Part shown: one piece after another, positions 47,901 through 58,009 of the stretch | Layout: each line of letters opens with the position of its first letter | Numbering within the stretch: position 1 is the stretch's first letter | From: Arachnopeziza araneosa | Taxonomy: Eukaryota > Ascomycota > Leotiomycetes > Helotiales > Arachnopezizaceae | Direction of reading: 5' to 3' | DNA: 64,000 nt | NCBI GenBank assembly: GCA_003988855.1 | Contig: QYAI01000097.1 | Span: 434,001 to 498,000 of the forward strand | Position numbers and translations under genes: made by a program | The notes under the pieces: model-generated | What the model saw: only the letters and a program-made list of their open reading frames with translations | Databases searched by the model: none | Told to the model about the DNA's origin: nothing

Positions 47901-49360
47901 CGCCGAGCTTTTCAGGAAGCCATTATTTCAAATCACATGCGGTGAGTAGAACACGGCTCTTTCGAGTTGTCTTTCGAGAAATGCTGACATTACGAAATGA
48001 TCGTAGGTGATCTTGGGTCAACTGCAAAAGAGGTCGAGAAAGCTCTGGACATCAATTTCACACTGGCTAACAGATGGGACTGCATTCTTCTTCTAGACGA
48101 GGCCGATGTCTTCTTAGCACAAAGGAATAAAGAAGACTTTAAACGAAACGGGCTCGTTGCGGGTAAGTCACCAGATGCTGTCGACATACACATCGTTTAC
48201 CTGTCCGTTAATTAATTGATAACTAATTCATGGCAGTGTTCCTACGCGTCTTGGAATACTACGCCGGCGTTCTCTTCTTGACAACTAATCGCGTCGGTGA
48301 CTTCGATGAGGCCTTCACCTCGCGTATCCATGTCAGTCTATACTATCCAGAACTAAGTATCGAGAAGACTGTGCAGGTATTTGAAATCAACGTCAATATG
48401 ATCAACGAGCGCTTTGAAGATAAGAAGCGAAGAATTGTTATTGACGACATTATATCTTTTGCTTCTGATCACTACACTAATCACCCAGCGGCACGATGGA
48501 ATGGTCGCCAGATCCGCAATGCCTGTCAGACAGCTTTGGCGCTGGCCGAGTTTGAAGCCCAGGGAAACAGCCATGAGACTATTTTGAAGCCTGACGCCGT
48601 CGTCCATCTCAAGCTGTCCCATTTCCAAACCGTCCAGAAAGCCTATCTCGAGTTTGCAAAGTACATGAACTCCCTCTACGGCTCGACCTCATCAACTCGT
48701 GCCAAGGAGAGTAAGGTACGTGCCATTTGGATCGATGAAAATAACAACGTCGTTGGGACGCAGAGCATGGGCGGCGGTTTCAACAGTAAACAGAACGCCT
48801 TTCTCTTCAAGTCCCAACCGCAGACACAACCGCAGCAAATATTCCAACAACAGGTACCTCTGCAACCCCAGCAAAGTTTCCAGCCGCAGTCTTTCCCAGG
48901 AACCAACCAAGCAGTCCCCAATCCGGGGATGCAGCAGTATTATCAGTACCAAAACCTTGTAGCACCCCAACCTATGTACGCTCCAGCCCCTGGCCAGATG
49001 CAGATGCAACCCCCGCAACAATTTCCTTCGAGCCAACTTTGGAATAGCCCGGGCGTCAATATTGCCACTGGACCAGGAGGAGAACAGAATCGAGCTCCAT
49101 CTCAACTTCCACCAAAAACGCCACCTCCGCCACAGCAACCGCAGCCGCAACAGGGAAATCCAGCCTGGCTCGGCCAGAATATTCAAGCTATGTATGCAGC
49201 GGCAAGCCCACAAGGCTCAGAACAAATATCACCGAACAACTTACTTACAACAGGAGGAGGTGGATACCAACCAGGGCCATCTATTTCAGCGCCGCAATGG
49301 CAGGGGCCTCAGGGAGGACAGCAATGGCAAGGACCTCAAGGGCCAACCAGTAATCACTAA
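44981..49360 (+). CDS. AAA+ ATPase with DUF7025-type N-terminal region and one in-frame TAG
   Basis: Exons 44981..47399, 47469..47699, 47764..47823, 47894..47941, 48007..48162 and 48237..49360 join in frame to 1345 codons. A TAG at 45476-45478 (codon 166) interrupts exon 1; the frame is continuous and coding-like on both sides (GYGPWSRFWFSNPS, then YTRPDPFDP). A DUF7025-like region contains YRVIGVTSTRH and VYIDFDGK. The AAA+ core has Walker A HGAPGVGKTSTAEG (near residue 895), Walker B CILLLDEADVFL (near 949), and LFLTTNRVGDFDEAFTSRIH with the arginine finger. The last 200 residues are Gln/Pro-rich. A Glu-rich stretch lies at 46350-46405. Such fungal AAA+ ATPases are common but uncharacterised. 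The TAG would truncate the protein before the ATPase unless it is read through, spliced out or a sequence error; an internal start further on could still give the ATPase. Confidence 0.8.
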
Positions 49361-50342
49361 CAAGCTCACAAATTTCCATTGCTCGTTCCCTCTCGATGTC
49401 TTTTCATCTCATGTTTGTTCTGAGTGGCGGAGACATGATTGTTAGCGAGGCTCTATGTAATTGTCAGTCAGAAATTTACCCTAGCCAGGTTGTCCTTGAG
49501 AAATTAGTTTCATGAGCTTGACTTCTGTCTTCCATCTCCAAGAATACAACACATCCACTTGAACCAAGCCCAAAAATAAAATAATCCAACCGATACTGAA
49601 ACCCTTAAGTTCTTCCAGAGGATTTCTATTTTCTACAGAATACATCAAGAATATCTCAATTGCTTATTTAGCATGTTTTTACCCTAAGATGAAAGCAAGA
49701 TGAAAGCAAAACGTGCTGAATAAGCAACTGAACAGGAACTTTTCCTGCTTTCCGTACAGCCGAGCTTTCGAAGACCGAGAGAGAGCAGAATGCCAGACGA
49801 GGAAAAGCGGACTGCAAGAAGCAGAAAATGGAAGATGAATCAATGTAAGATTCTACGTGTTTCTATGCATTTTGTATGTATTTATACAAATTGGCACGTG
49901 TTTAAGCCTTATTCTTATATAAGTTACTAGCTTTTATACTAGCTTTATGCAAGCTACCAAATACATAGAATCCATTGGGGGTTAGTGGATACTTAGGTAC
50001 CCACCCATGGGATAGCCTTTAAAAAACACCCACAGGTGCACGCATGGAATTTGTAGGTATCTAGAAATACCCCAAAAACCTATAGGTGGCTTTGAGCAGC
50101 CTAAATGGAGCAACAACACTTATATAACATTGCATTTATAGTCACGCTGAGTTGGTTGAATCTTCTTGTGTATTATACTCTATTTACATGCAGTAAAGTA
50201 TAGCATTCTTCTGGAATTTCCATAAACAGCCACATGTCTACTTTCGCTCTGTGCTGAGCTGCCACTCCATCGTTCCTATTCTCATCCCTTTCACACCCTA
50301 GCCTACTGTGTCCCCCCCAATTGTCTCCTCATTGCTTTCAAT
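49361..50342. other. No gene seen
   Basis: AT-rich, with tandem-like CACCCA/TACCCA words near 49980-50090. No conserved frame. Confidence 0.4.
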
Positions 50343-50530
50343 CTATTGGCTCGGAGTGGCGACAACGTTATCAATTTGGAAAATGGCTTGTGTAACTTCA
50401 TTTTGGACGGCTTCGATATAAACGGTAGCGGTGCTAGAGCTCACCGGCCCCGTGGTCATTGATCCCGTATACCACGTGTTTGTGCTATCGAGGGCCCATT
50501 CTATTGTTTGCGAGTGTTCAAAGATCGAGG
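50343..50530 (-). pseudogene. Orphan exon of a possible secreted protein
   Basis: A minus-strand frame of about 60 codons, ending in a TAG at 50343-50345, reads WALDSTNTWYTGSM, then SSSTATVYIEAVQN and FQIDNVVATPSQ. This looks like the last strand of a beta-sandwich carbohydrate-binding domain. No start or upstream exon could be joined with good splice signals, though fragments lie at 50530-50670. Either the end of a decayed gene or a gene I cannot assemble. Confidence 0.3.
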
Positions 50531-51003
50531 CTTATTTCTGAAGCCGGCTGGAAAACCCTCTACCAGCGCGTTGGGATCTTTGTTATGGGCTTGGAAGCGC
50601 ATAGGATGGAAGGGGATGTGTGGTTCAAAGATTGCGAGTTACAGTTCATCGCGATTATATAGATTCTTCCTAGCGTGATGCAACCAGATTTCAATCGATG
50701 AATTTCCTACGGCAGTCTGATTTCCTTCTGAGAGTCGAGGAAAGGTTTGCGTGCATGTTTTCTGAAAACCCCAGCCTAAATCCTCTTGGATAGATTTTCG
50801 GATAAGAAAAGTGGTGTAAAGCTTCGGCGAGTCCGGTACTTCAATTTACTTCTCCCTCTTTTTTGTTGCACTTCGCTACTTTTGAAACTTTTCAAAACCT
50901 CAGGGCTCGCATTTTCTCGCATACAGAAAATTTTCTCGGATAGAATCTTGAGATTCTTGAGATTCTCGGATGAAAAAAGTGACCTGAAGTAAGTTGCACT
51001 AAA
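50531..51003. other. No gene seen
   Basis: Contains an imperfect repetition of the word TTTTCGGATA/TTCTCGGATA at 50790, 50933 and 50963. No conserved frame. Confidence 0.4.
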
Positions 51004-51912
51004 TCAGGCTCCGAATTTCCAGTCCTTGGGTACACGCCCATACACGACACCAGGAACGTCCTTGAACAAGTCCTCGTAGACCGGAATCAGACTTTCCGGA
51101 TCTTCAAGTTGCTTCCAATAGCTCTCTCCCAATCGCTTCGCGCATGGGTCTTCCCACATCGTCTTCAACCAAGACAGGGCCCCGGGCGTCGCGGTCTCGA
51201 GAGGAAGATTATATGTGCGGAAGCGCTTCCAGCACGTCAGCATCACGCATATTCGAAGGATAAATCACCACGTACCCATATGGCCGGCCAATAAAACGCA
51301 TCCACGATCCCAAACTTCCCGAACAAGAAACCCTCATCCTCATGCTCCTTCCCGAGCACCTTCAACCTCTCAAGCGTGACCTTCCGGCTGTCTCCCCATA
51401 TCTGCAGCAGCCGCGCGATCTCCTTCCGCGCCTTGTCGCTCACGGGGACGGGGCCGGAGTACTGCGCGACGAAGTTGCAGCCGTAGGTGTTCCGCACCTC
51501 GGGGAAGCCGGCGTGCATCTCCGCCGTGGCGGAGCGGGCCAGGGCGCGGAGGTAGGGGTCTGCTGGCCAGAGGGGCAGCTGGGGGTGGGATTCGGCCAGG
51601 TACTCGGAGATGGAGATGGTGTCCGTGATGGTCAGGGGTGGTGAGGCGGCGGATGGCGTCTTGGGCGTGACAATCAGGATGGGAACGAGGCCGGCTGGGG
51701 AGTAGGGGAGGGCCGCGCCGCGGTGCACCACGACGTTCAACACGGTGGGCGTGTAGGGGATGGAGAAGTATTCCAGCAGTATCTCGATGCGGGCGGTCCA
51801 ACCTGTGAGAGATCAGATGTCAAAATCTCACATAGCTTGAAGGGGCTCTACTAGAATATCTCGTGTGGGAACCAATTAGCCGATACTCGACGTCAGAAGA
51901 AGCGGTAGACAT
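51004..51912 (-). CDS. Glutathione S-transferase-like protein
   Basis: Exons 51852..51912, 51276..51802 and 51004..51225 join in frame to 269 residues. The introns are 49 bp (GTAGAG donor, CTCACAG acceptor) and 50 bp (GTACGT donor, GCTGAC branch site). The thioredoxin-like N-terminus reads RLIGSHTRYSSWTARIEILLE with LEYFSIPYT, then the glutathione-contact region VPILIV...ITDTISISEYLAE. The helical C-terminal domain contains EMHAGFPEVRN, FLFGKFGIVDAFYWP and RFRTYNLPLE. It belongs with the fungal GST/maleylacetoacetate-isomerase-like group; the substrate cannot be told. The gene appears intact, with high GC in exon 2. Confidence 0.8.
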
Positions 51913-52979
51913 GATGCTTCACTTTGAAATGACAGCGGATCCGAGTTTTGGAGATGGATGAGATGATGAAGAGGAGTATACACAGAGAAGGAGATGATGA
52001 AGAGGAGCATGCACAGAGAAGGAGATGGATGATGAGTCAATCCGGAAGGGGAAAAGCTTGGCTGAAAAAGAAATACGAGGATTGACCTGAAGGGCGTAAT
52101 AAGCGAGGTATTTTGTCTGTCCGTGTGGTATACTTGGATGCAGTCGCAGCTGAGATACTTACATAAGCGTTCTATAATACGTCTCCAGGTTATATCGACT
52201 GAAAAGTGGGATATATCTCGAGCGGAGATGGGTCAGATCACGTGGCATACTCGTATTCGCTTCGATTCTTCGGGTCATCGAGGTTTGACGGAGAGCTGTG
52301 TTGCTTCCAATCTGATCCGTTCAGAAAATATCTGAATCACACTTCTTTTCCATTTCATCACTTCGCACCGTACTCACACGCTCCATCATCATCCTCCTTA
52401 TCGAAGAGTGCGGCTTCTAGAGTGAGATGTAACGTGCTCATTCCACCTCAATATATCCTCATGTGTGCTCACAACCGCCTTATCAGCTGCCGAGATGGAG
52501 CGCCGCCGCCTCCACGGCCACGTTCACTCGCTCATGTCACCAGTACATCTCTACCGGCAGGAGCGAGCCAGGAGGAAGCCTGTTCTGGAAGTCCTTGATA
52601 CGTCGCCTGCTGCAGCGCCTGATTGTGGGGTCCCCGCGTTTACCGAATAGATGAGCGATAGATTGGGGCGGGAGGGTCATGAGGTTCGCCCACATACACC
52701 CGATCAGTGCTGGCTAGTCGATGACCGGTCGTCAGTGGGAGTCTCATATGGAAGGCGGCTACGAGGGACGAGAGCCAAGGACGTCCGTCATGGTATTTCA
52801 CTTTACCCAGATGATGGCGAGCGTACCGACGCCTCGGCAATATAAAGTATACATTGTCAATCCTACCCACGGGAACAGGTATGCCAGCAACACATGAACC
52901 CTCAGCAAGTCTTTAATAAGGTTATCGCTCATCGAACTTTACTGCCGCTTCCCTTGTTCATAGCTGATCAATTTGAATC
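51913..52979. other. Intergenic with a tandem duplication
   Basis: Upstream region of both the GST gene and the LPMO gene (divergent). Short frames only. Confidence 0.45.
51960..52021. repeat. 31-bp tandem duplication, two copies
   Basis: Two copies starting GAGATGATGAAGAGGAG (51960 and 51991) that differ at two positions (TATAC versus CATGC). Just upstream of the GST start. Confidence 0.85.
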
Positions 52980-53837
52980 ATGTATTCTCTATATGTCCTT
53001 GGCGGTCTGGTCTCGACGGTTGTCGCTCATGGAACTGTGAGCGCCATCATTGTTGACGGCGTATTGTAAGGAGATATCCCTCGGTTGGCAGCACCGCTAA
53101 TTCCTTCCAGCTTCGAAGGCTACAACCCTTCCTACCAATACACCACCCCATCACCCATCACCGTTGGCTGGAAAACGCCCACAGATCTTGACAATGGATT
53201 CGTCGCCCCAGCCGCTTACGGCACAGCAGACATAATCTGCCATAGATCCGCCACAAACGCGATGATAGCAGCCCCAGCAAAGGGTGGCTCGAATATCGAA
53301 CTGCTCTGGACGCCGTGGCCAACCTCCCACAAAGGCCCCATAACCGACTACCTCGCCAACTGCAACGGGCCCTGCGAGACGGTCGACAAGACCACCCTCA
53401 AATGGTTCAAGATCGACGAGCTGGCGCTGCTCGACCCCAAACAGCAGTACGGATACTGGTCCACGGACGTCATGATTGCCAACAACAACACCTGGATCGT
53501 GCAGATCCCCAAGACCATCGCATCGGGGAACTACGTGCTGCGTCACGAGATCATCGCGCTACACGCCGCTAGTCAAGCAAACGGCGCCCAGAGCTATCCC
53601 TTCTGCTTCAACCTGGCCATCTCGAGTAAAGGAACCGACAAGCCGGCTGGCGTCGCTGCGACGACGTTTTATACCGCGAAAGACCCCGGAATTCTCTTCA
53701 ATATCGATGTTGCACCGCCAATTCCGGCGTACACGATTCCAGGACCGCCGCTCTATAGTGCCGCTGTTACGGTCTCGCAGGTCAAGATGCCAAAAGCGAC
53801 GGCGTCGGCTGCTGGGGTGTCGTCGTTCATAGCATGA
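52980..53837 (+). CDS. AA9 lytic polysaccharide monooxygenase
   Basis: Copper-dependent secreted enzyme of the AA9 (formerly GH61) family that cleaves cellulose oxidatively. Exons 52980..53065 and 53111..53837 (45-bp intron, GTAAGG donor, TTCCAG acceptor) give 270 residues. The signal peptide (first 16 residues, ending VVA) is followed by His17, which becomes the N-terminal copper-binding His. The second copper His lies in TSHKGPITDYL, and the axial Tyr in the QSYPFCFNL motif; RHEIIALHAA with the conserved outer-sphere His is also present. Cysteines for the usual disulfides are seen (IICHR, NCNGPCE, PFCFN). There is no carbohydrate-binding module; the short C-terminus ends Ser/Ala-rich. Points to a plant-cell-wall-degrading lifestyle. 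Confidence 0.93.
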
Positions 53838-54340
53838 GAATCATTGGCGTGAAGCGGAGAGGTAGAGATAACCATTGTATAGCGTATTTTGATGTGTACT
53901 TTGTGATTTGCATCATTGAGTAGAATTGAAGCCACTTGGCACAAACCTATTTTTCATTCGCATCCCCTTTCCTCGTGGCGAAGCCACTCATCTCTTCCTC
54001 GACATCCGAACCTTTGAATCTTAAATCAATGCCGGTAAGTTGAGTCGGAGCGTTTTGAGTTCTTATGTGTACTTGAATTTCAAGATTTACCGGAACAGTA
54101 AATAAATTCAACCCGTGAAGAGTGAATTGAAGCCCATGCTGAAAATGACCATCATAAAATACGCCGTACCCATCATAATATTTCCCTAGAATCACCCCTT
54201 ACTTTCCATGCTAGTAATACAGCCACTGAGAGCAACCTTCAAAATCAGCTCCCGCTGTGGAAATTTATTGTTCCAAAAAACCGAGTGGGTCTGATTCATC
54301 AGTGCTCATGCCTCTAGTAGACAATAAAATCTTAAATTCC
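53838..54340. other. No gene assigned
   Basis: An 82-codon minus frame (53947-54195) is open but shows no recognised motif. Confidence 0.4.
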
Positions 54341-56321
54341 CTAGCTGCTACTGGTATGATCCTTCATGTCTTTGGATCCGACTGAGACGCACCAATCACT
54401 TGACGAGGTCATCATAGATGCAAAGCAGCTACACGGGCCGTGGCAACTGCAGAGCATCTCGCTCGCATACCCTGAGTCCGAGCAGACATTTTCGCCAGAC
54501 GAGAATGAAAAGGCGTCTTTATTCAAGCCCATAGTTTCAAGGAAGTCTCCTGAATATTCCACCGTTGGTGGGAGACTGAATATCGACTCAAGAAATTCGG
54601 ACTCATCCTGCAGCTGCGGAGGTTGAGGTTCTTCTGCTTCGACGCTTGGGGGTAAGGTTATTTCACCTTCGATATCCAAACCTTCTCGGTAGGCACGGAA
54701 GATGCGGTCTTGGCAGTCTTGGATGATGTTGACGAGATTGGCGGTCAAAGAGTCTCGATAGGGTTGCATTTCTCGGCGGATAGCATCCTCAATCTCGCTC
54801 CTTACCATGAGCGGTAGCTCGCGACGAATGTAATCCTCATAGTTTGCTAGGTGGCGTGAATCAGGCGACATGGGAGGTTCGTCATGTAGACATTCGAAAT
54901 CTGTGGACTCGTCAGTAAATATTTTCCGGGATATGAATGACATACAAGGTGAGGGAACTTCTTCGTTTGGAAATAACAGTTTGTAGATATCCGTCCATCG
55001 ACTTTCATCAGACTGGCCGGGGTGAGATTTCTTCTTACTCCGAAGCCGCCTTTCTTGCTGAGGTGTAATGCCGTCCGGGGCTCGGCCAGGTACTAAGGAG
55101 CAGATATCAACGCTAGCTACTTGGATATGCGCATCTAATTGCTGTTGGCCCTGGAAGGTTTGCCAGCATCTCGTGCAATGAATCTCAAAGGGATGGCACC
55201 TATACAAATGCTCTCTATGATGTGTAAGTTTCCGAAACATTGTAAATCATATGTAGCAACTATACGTACTTTAATCTAGCGATTGAATCCCAATGAGACA
55301 AGGTACAGGTTCTGTGAGAGTAGATGTTATATTTTCGTGGATTGTGCTTTCGGAACGGACAAGCGAACTTCACACTTCCAGAATTCTTGGTTCCTGGAGA
55401 CTTCTTTCCGGGTGGTCCAGAATTTCCCTCGTCAATCTGATCTTCCGTATTTTCATCCTCTCGTTGTCGTTTCCTGCCAGAGGATTGCTGTGCATTTCCA
55501 TTGAGATCTGCAACTGAGGTATTCGATGAGCGCGAGCTCCCAGAAGTTGCAGCACCATGTTCAGTGAAATTAGACGACCATCCTTGGCTGAATATCACCC
55601 AAAACTCTTCCATGACTTGATCGATTAACGCCATTGTCATGGGGTTTAATACATCTGTAGGGATATAATTACGAATGACGCTCGGTTCCATCCCGCTCTC
55701 TTCAGTTTGACTCTGCATGGACGACAGGACATGCTCTCCAACTTTCAGCGTTTCTTCTGTGCTAACATCGTCGAAGAATTGATTTTTATGCTGATCATGA
55801 GGCACACAAACTAGATCAGACCCTAACTTGGAAGAAGGGCGAGATGGGCAGCCAACCATGCCGACAGAGCACTCAACAGGCAACGCACCACGCGGTAGCA
55901 ATTGGATCTCCTTTAGGTGGTTGTCGGATGTCGTAGGCTCATATTTGGATGTGATTGTTGAGCACGAGCCAGCAGTACTGGAGATTCCGAAACTCAGATT
56001 GCTTTCAGTGTCATCCCACCCCAGATCACCTGCATCACTGTTGGTGGAAGATTTGCTCATGTCATTTTTGAACGACTTCAAGTTTGTCGAAAACGCAGTC
56101 TCGAGGAAAGGAGTTTTCTTCGAATAGGGGTCGCCCATGATATCTTCCCACGAGAAGTAGATCTCTTCTAGATCTGATTTTCCCACCAGATCTCTCCATG
56201 ATAAATATATCTCCTCTGGATAGGTATCGCTAACAAGATCGGGCCAAGAGAAATACAGTTCGTGGGGGTACGGATCCTCCATGTCCACTGGTGCGACTGA
56301 AGGGATTGCGTAGTGCAGCAA
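54341..56321 (-). CDS. C2H2-like zinc-finger protein with three EIYFSW repeats
   Basis: Exons 55270..56321 and 54341..55214 (55-bp intron, GTACGT donor, ATCATAG acceptor) give 641 residues. The intron splits the finger region: FACPFRKHNPRKYN, TCTLSHWDSIARLK | EHLYRCHP, then IHCTRCWQTFQGQQQLDAHIQ. This Cys/His layout is common in a fungal C2H2-like family of unknown targets. Near the N-terminus three tandem units of 16-17 residues occur: HELYFSWPDLV, EEIYLSWRDLV and EEIYFSWEDIM. A basic nuclear-localisation-like stretch (GRKRQRED) precedes the fingers. The C-terminal part is acidic. Probably a nuclear, DNA- or protein-binding regulator (inference). Confidence 0.7.
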
Positions 56322-57263
56322 GGCTTACAGAGGATCTCAAGGACCAATTACAGCATCGTTCCTAGTGACTGGGGGCTTCTTAGGCGCCTTTCGTATGTGT
56401 ATTCGGGAATAGCAAGTGGCCGAAGAATGGCTCGAAAGATGAAAAGCTTCCTGTCGATTTCTGGCATCAGGCTGAAGGGGATAGGACACTGAGGGGAGAG
56501 TTTTGCGCAACGCGCGAGTTTCGCATCGTCAGCTCAGCCACATCCGCATTTGATCGACGCCACCGAAATACACTAAACTTGAAATATGCCTGACGCAAGG
56601 CTCAGCCCCATACTGTTCCACCATCCAAGAAATAGCAGTCAATCATCCGCGTTGGAAGTATGAGGGTGTCAAGTATTGACGATGAAGGGATGCGATATAC
56701 ACGAAAGCATGACATGATGTGGTCTGAGCGACTTCGGTGCAGCTGGAGATGAATCTTCAATAAATGACATAGTAAGTTGGCTCGGCTGGATGTGAAAACT
56801 TGTGCTAATGAATGATATGTGGGTTCAGTTGGTGTATCACAACAAGTCATGTCGTGAATCGGAACACTGAATATAAAGCACTGTCAAAAAGTTCCAAAGC
56901 CATGACACGGACTCGCTCTAGAAGTTGAATTGATTTCCGGGTCGGACTTAAACTGAATGTTCTGGTTTGCTTGATTAAGACTTGTGTACGTCCGAGTCCA
57001 GCCAGCGATAGAGTAGACCCTAACCTTCTTTCCTGTCAAACCTTCAACGTTAAATGTACGGTAATAAATAATGGTGGGAAATATAATCCGTCAATAACAA
57101 TCTAAGCCCATGGATGCCATCGCTCTAATCGAAAATCCCGGACCTCCCATAGTCCCAGAAATAAGTATAATATACGCCAGAGCAATACTAGCATTGGGAA
57201 ATGGCGCTCAAACCCGTCAGTGTATGCGATTAGAACTTTGTTTGGCTATCTTTAAACAACAGT
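56322..57263. other. No gene seen
   Basis: Intergenic; the 82-codon minus frame at 56602-56850 has no motif. Confidence 0.4.
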
Positions 57264-57734
57264 TCAGAAGTCCGTGACTCTCCCATTATAGCTCCAATCG
57301 CCGCCTTCGCCCCATCGTAACGGCTCGTTCTTGGGCCCCCCTATCTCTCCAGTCTTTGGATTCCGTTCGCCCTCGAATTCTGGTTGCGCGCCTCTCCGTA
57401 TATCTGGATGGAGTTCTTGTCCATCTCCACTCGCTTCCACCTTTGCACTCAACCCTTCTTCTGCGCTTTGCTTGTCTAATGACGCCGGAGATTGATTGAT
57501 CTGAGGTCTTGGTCGAGAAGTAGACAGTGATTCAACAGCTGAATCAACTGCAGGTGTAGGTTTGGGGGTACTGAATGCGCCGGTAGAGCTTCTCTGTAAG
57601 CGTTCAAACTCTTCTTGCTCCTTGGGAGGGAGACGTGGTGGTGCTGGCCCAGTCGCGAAGGCTGGGCGACGCACAGAATAGGAGAGAAACCGTCGAGAAG
57701 AAAGAACGTTTCGGGAATGGAAGAGGCGCGACAT
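57264..57734 (-). CDS. Succinate dehydrogenase assembly factor 4 (Sdh8/SDHAF4, DUF1674)
   Basis: 156 residues from the Met at 57734 (MSRLFHSRNVLSSRRFLSYS, a typical arginine-rich mitochondrial presequence). The C-terminal DUF1674 signature is clear: HPDIRRGAQPEFEG, ERNPKTGEIGGPKNEPLRWG, DWSYNGRVTDF. SDHAF4 binds FAD-loaded Sdh1 in the mitochondrial matrix and promotes complex II assembly. The frame is open 35 codons upstream, but the Met chosen gives the presequence. Divergently arranged with tryptophan synthase, with 275 bp between the starts. Confidence 0.9.
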   Translation of the reverse strand: MSRLFHSRNVLSSRRFLSYSVRRPAFATGPAPPRLPPKEQEEFERLQRSSTGAFSTPKPTPAVDSAVESLSTSRPRPQINQSPASLDKQSAEEGLSAKVEASGDGQELHPDIRRGAQPEFEGERNPKTGEIGGPKNEPLRWGEGGDWSYNGRVTDF

Positions 57735-58009
57735 GTTCGTTATTTTGTGAGACTGTAATGAATGTCTGATCGTATTGTTTTGTGAGGCTGGATAGATGTA
57801 GGGTGGCGAGTGGCCGTCATTGTTCCTGCATTTTACCATTACGCATACTGCCGCCGGTCTCGGGCGGTGTGCCCAATTTGGTGGAGGGGCGAGACAATTT
57901 CATCCAGCGTCGTTGACTCACATTCTCTGTTTTCCTGATTCTCCCAAGCTCAACTTTTCGTTCCATTGCCATTGAACAGTTCAATTGACTTGGTCTTAAC
58001 TTCGCAATC
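57735..58009. promoter_or_regulatory. Divergent promoter of SDHAF4 and tryptophan synthase
   Basis: 275 bp between two head-to-head ATGs. No obvious TGACTC-type Gcn4/CPC1 site in perfect form; TTGACTTGG and TTGACTCAC-like words occur near 57915 and 57985. Confidence 0.45.

Noticed and set aside
53947..54195. 82-codon minus frame next to the LPMO gene
   Set aside because: No motif, signal peptide or splice partner; could be real but cannot be supported.
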